Source: Thiohalorhabdus sp. Cl-TMA (GTDB lineage Bacteria; Pseudomonadota; Gammaproteobacteria; Thiohalorhabdales; Thiohalorhabdaceae). Taken from it: 64,000 nucleotides of DNA. The stretch covers positions 62,001-126,000 of the forward strand of contig NZ_JBGUAW010000006.1 of the NCBI RefSeq assembly GCF_041821045.1. Direction: 5' to 3'. The translations under genes were made by a program, and so were the position numbers. Below, in pieces: positions 63,855 through 64,000 of this stretch; positions within the stretch are counted from its first letter, which is position 1, and the number at the start of each line of letters is the position of its first letter. Below the pieces are notes generated by a model. That model was not told the origin of the DNA, made no database searches, and saw nothing but the letters and a program-made list of their open reading frames with translations.

Positions 63855-64000
63855 TCAGGCGGGCACGCGCTGCTGGAGGCTGAGCCCCAGACGGTGCGCT
63901 GTCGGCTCCGTCCACTGTCTGATGGTCTCCAGCTCCTCGGGGCTGAAGCTCGGCTCGTAATAGGTGGGGAAGCGCACCCGCCGTCGCGCCAAGTCGAGCA
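63855..64000 (-). CDS. C-terminal end of an unidentified protein (truncated by window edge)
   Basis: An open frame of 47 codons enters from the right edge and ends at a TGA at 63855-63857. It reads ...RRVRFPTYYEPSFSPEELE...QWTEPTAHRLGLSLQQRVPA. Composition is protein-like, but the fragment is too short to name. Confidence 0.4.
   Translation of the reverse strand, partial: LDLARRRVRFPTYYEPSFSPEELETIRQWTEPTAHRLGLSLQQRVPA

Overview
The window is GC-rich, densely coding bacterial chromosome with no phage, insertion sequence or CRISPR array. Gene content points to a gammaproteobacterium that oxidises C1 compounds or short alcohols with a PQQ enzyme and handles formaldehyde through tetrahydromethanopterin (H4MPT). 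It carries a PQQ alcohol dehydrogenase of the methanol dehydrogenase type, pqqABCDE, fae, hopanoid and MEP-pathway genes, OpgD/OpgH-type glucan genes and NtrC/AcoR-type sigma-54 activators. Genus cannot be fixed from sequence reading alone. Many genes start with TTG or GTG behind a strong Shine-Dalgarno.

1-18 kb, C1/PQQ island. A methanol dehydrogenase-like gene leaves the left edge. A first pqqA stands alone with its own terminator. A tightly overlapping four-gene operon (DUF302 protein, metallo-beta-lactamase-fold protein, SoxYZ-like carrier, DsbA-like protein) matches the quinoprotein-associated relay system. A second pqqA is followed by an attenuator hairpin, pqqB, pqqC, pqqD, pqqE, a PedC-type ABC exporter pair and a DUF3280 protein. 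Facing it are a TonB-dependent receptor, an AcoR-like sigma-54 activator, an amino-acid-kinase-family protein and fae. Five transcription units (dehydrogenase, both pqqA genes, TonB receptor, fae) each carry a near-identical -24/-12 element, GGYATR-N4-TTGC with exactly 10 bases between GG and GC. This suggests one sigma-54 C1 regulon, probably run by the activator encoded in the island. This is the most notable system seen here.

18-32 kb, mixed. A zinc-binding (CZB) chemoreceptor with a sigma-28-like promoter, a two-component pair whose regulator has an altered GAFTGA loop, an S9 peptidase, a pentapeptide-repeat protein, a candidate small RNA with two anti-Shine-Dalgarno loops, tRNA-Glu, psd, a cytochrome c, a DUF2452 protein, an MFS transporter, aroC and a 2-Cys peroxiredoxin.

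32-50 kb, isoprenoid/hopanoid block. Lipid-type glycosyltransferase, flippase-like membrane protein and acyltransferase, then shc, hpnG, ispH, hpnH, hpnA, tlyA, xseB, ispA, dxs, folE2 and proS. Precursor supply (dxs, ispH, ispA), cyclisation (shc) and side-chain building (hpnH, hpnG, hpnA) lie on one strand.

50-64 kb. Universal stress protein, lytic transglycosylase, DUF3137 protein, acylphosphatase, a cyclopropane-fatty-acid synthase split into two ORFs with an FAD oxidoreductase, an envelope operon (odd CX3CH cytochrome, TlpA-like thioredoxin, TolC, HlyD-type adaptor), aspA, and convergent opgD and opgH.
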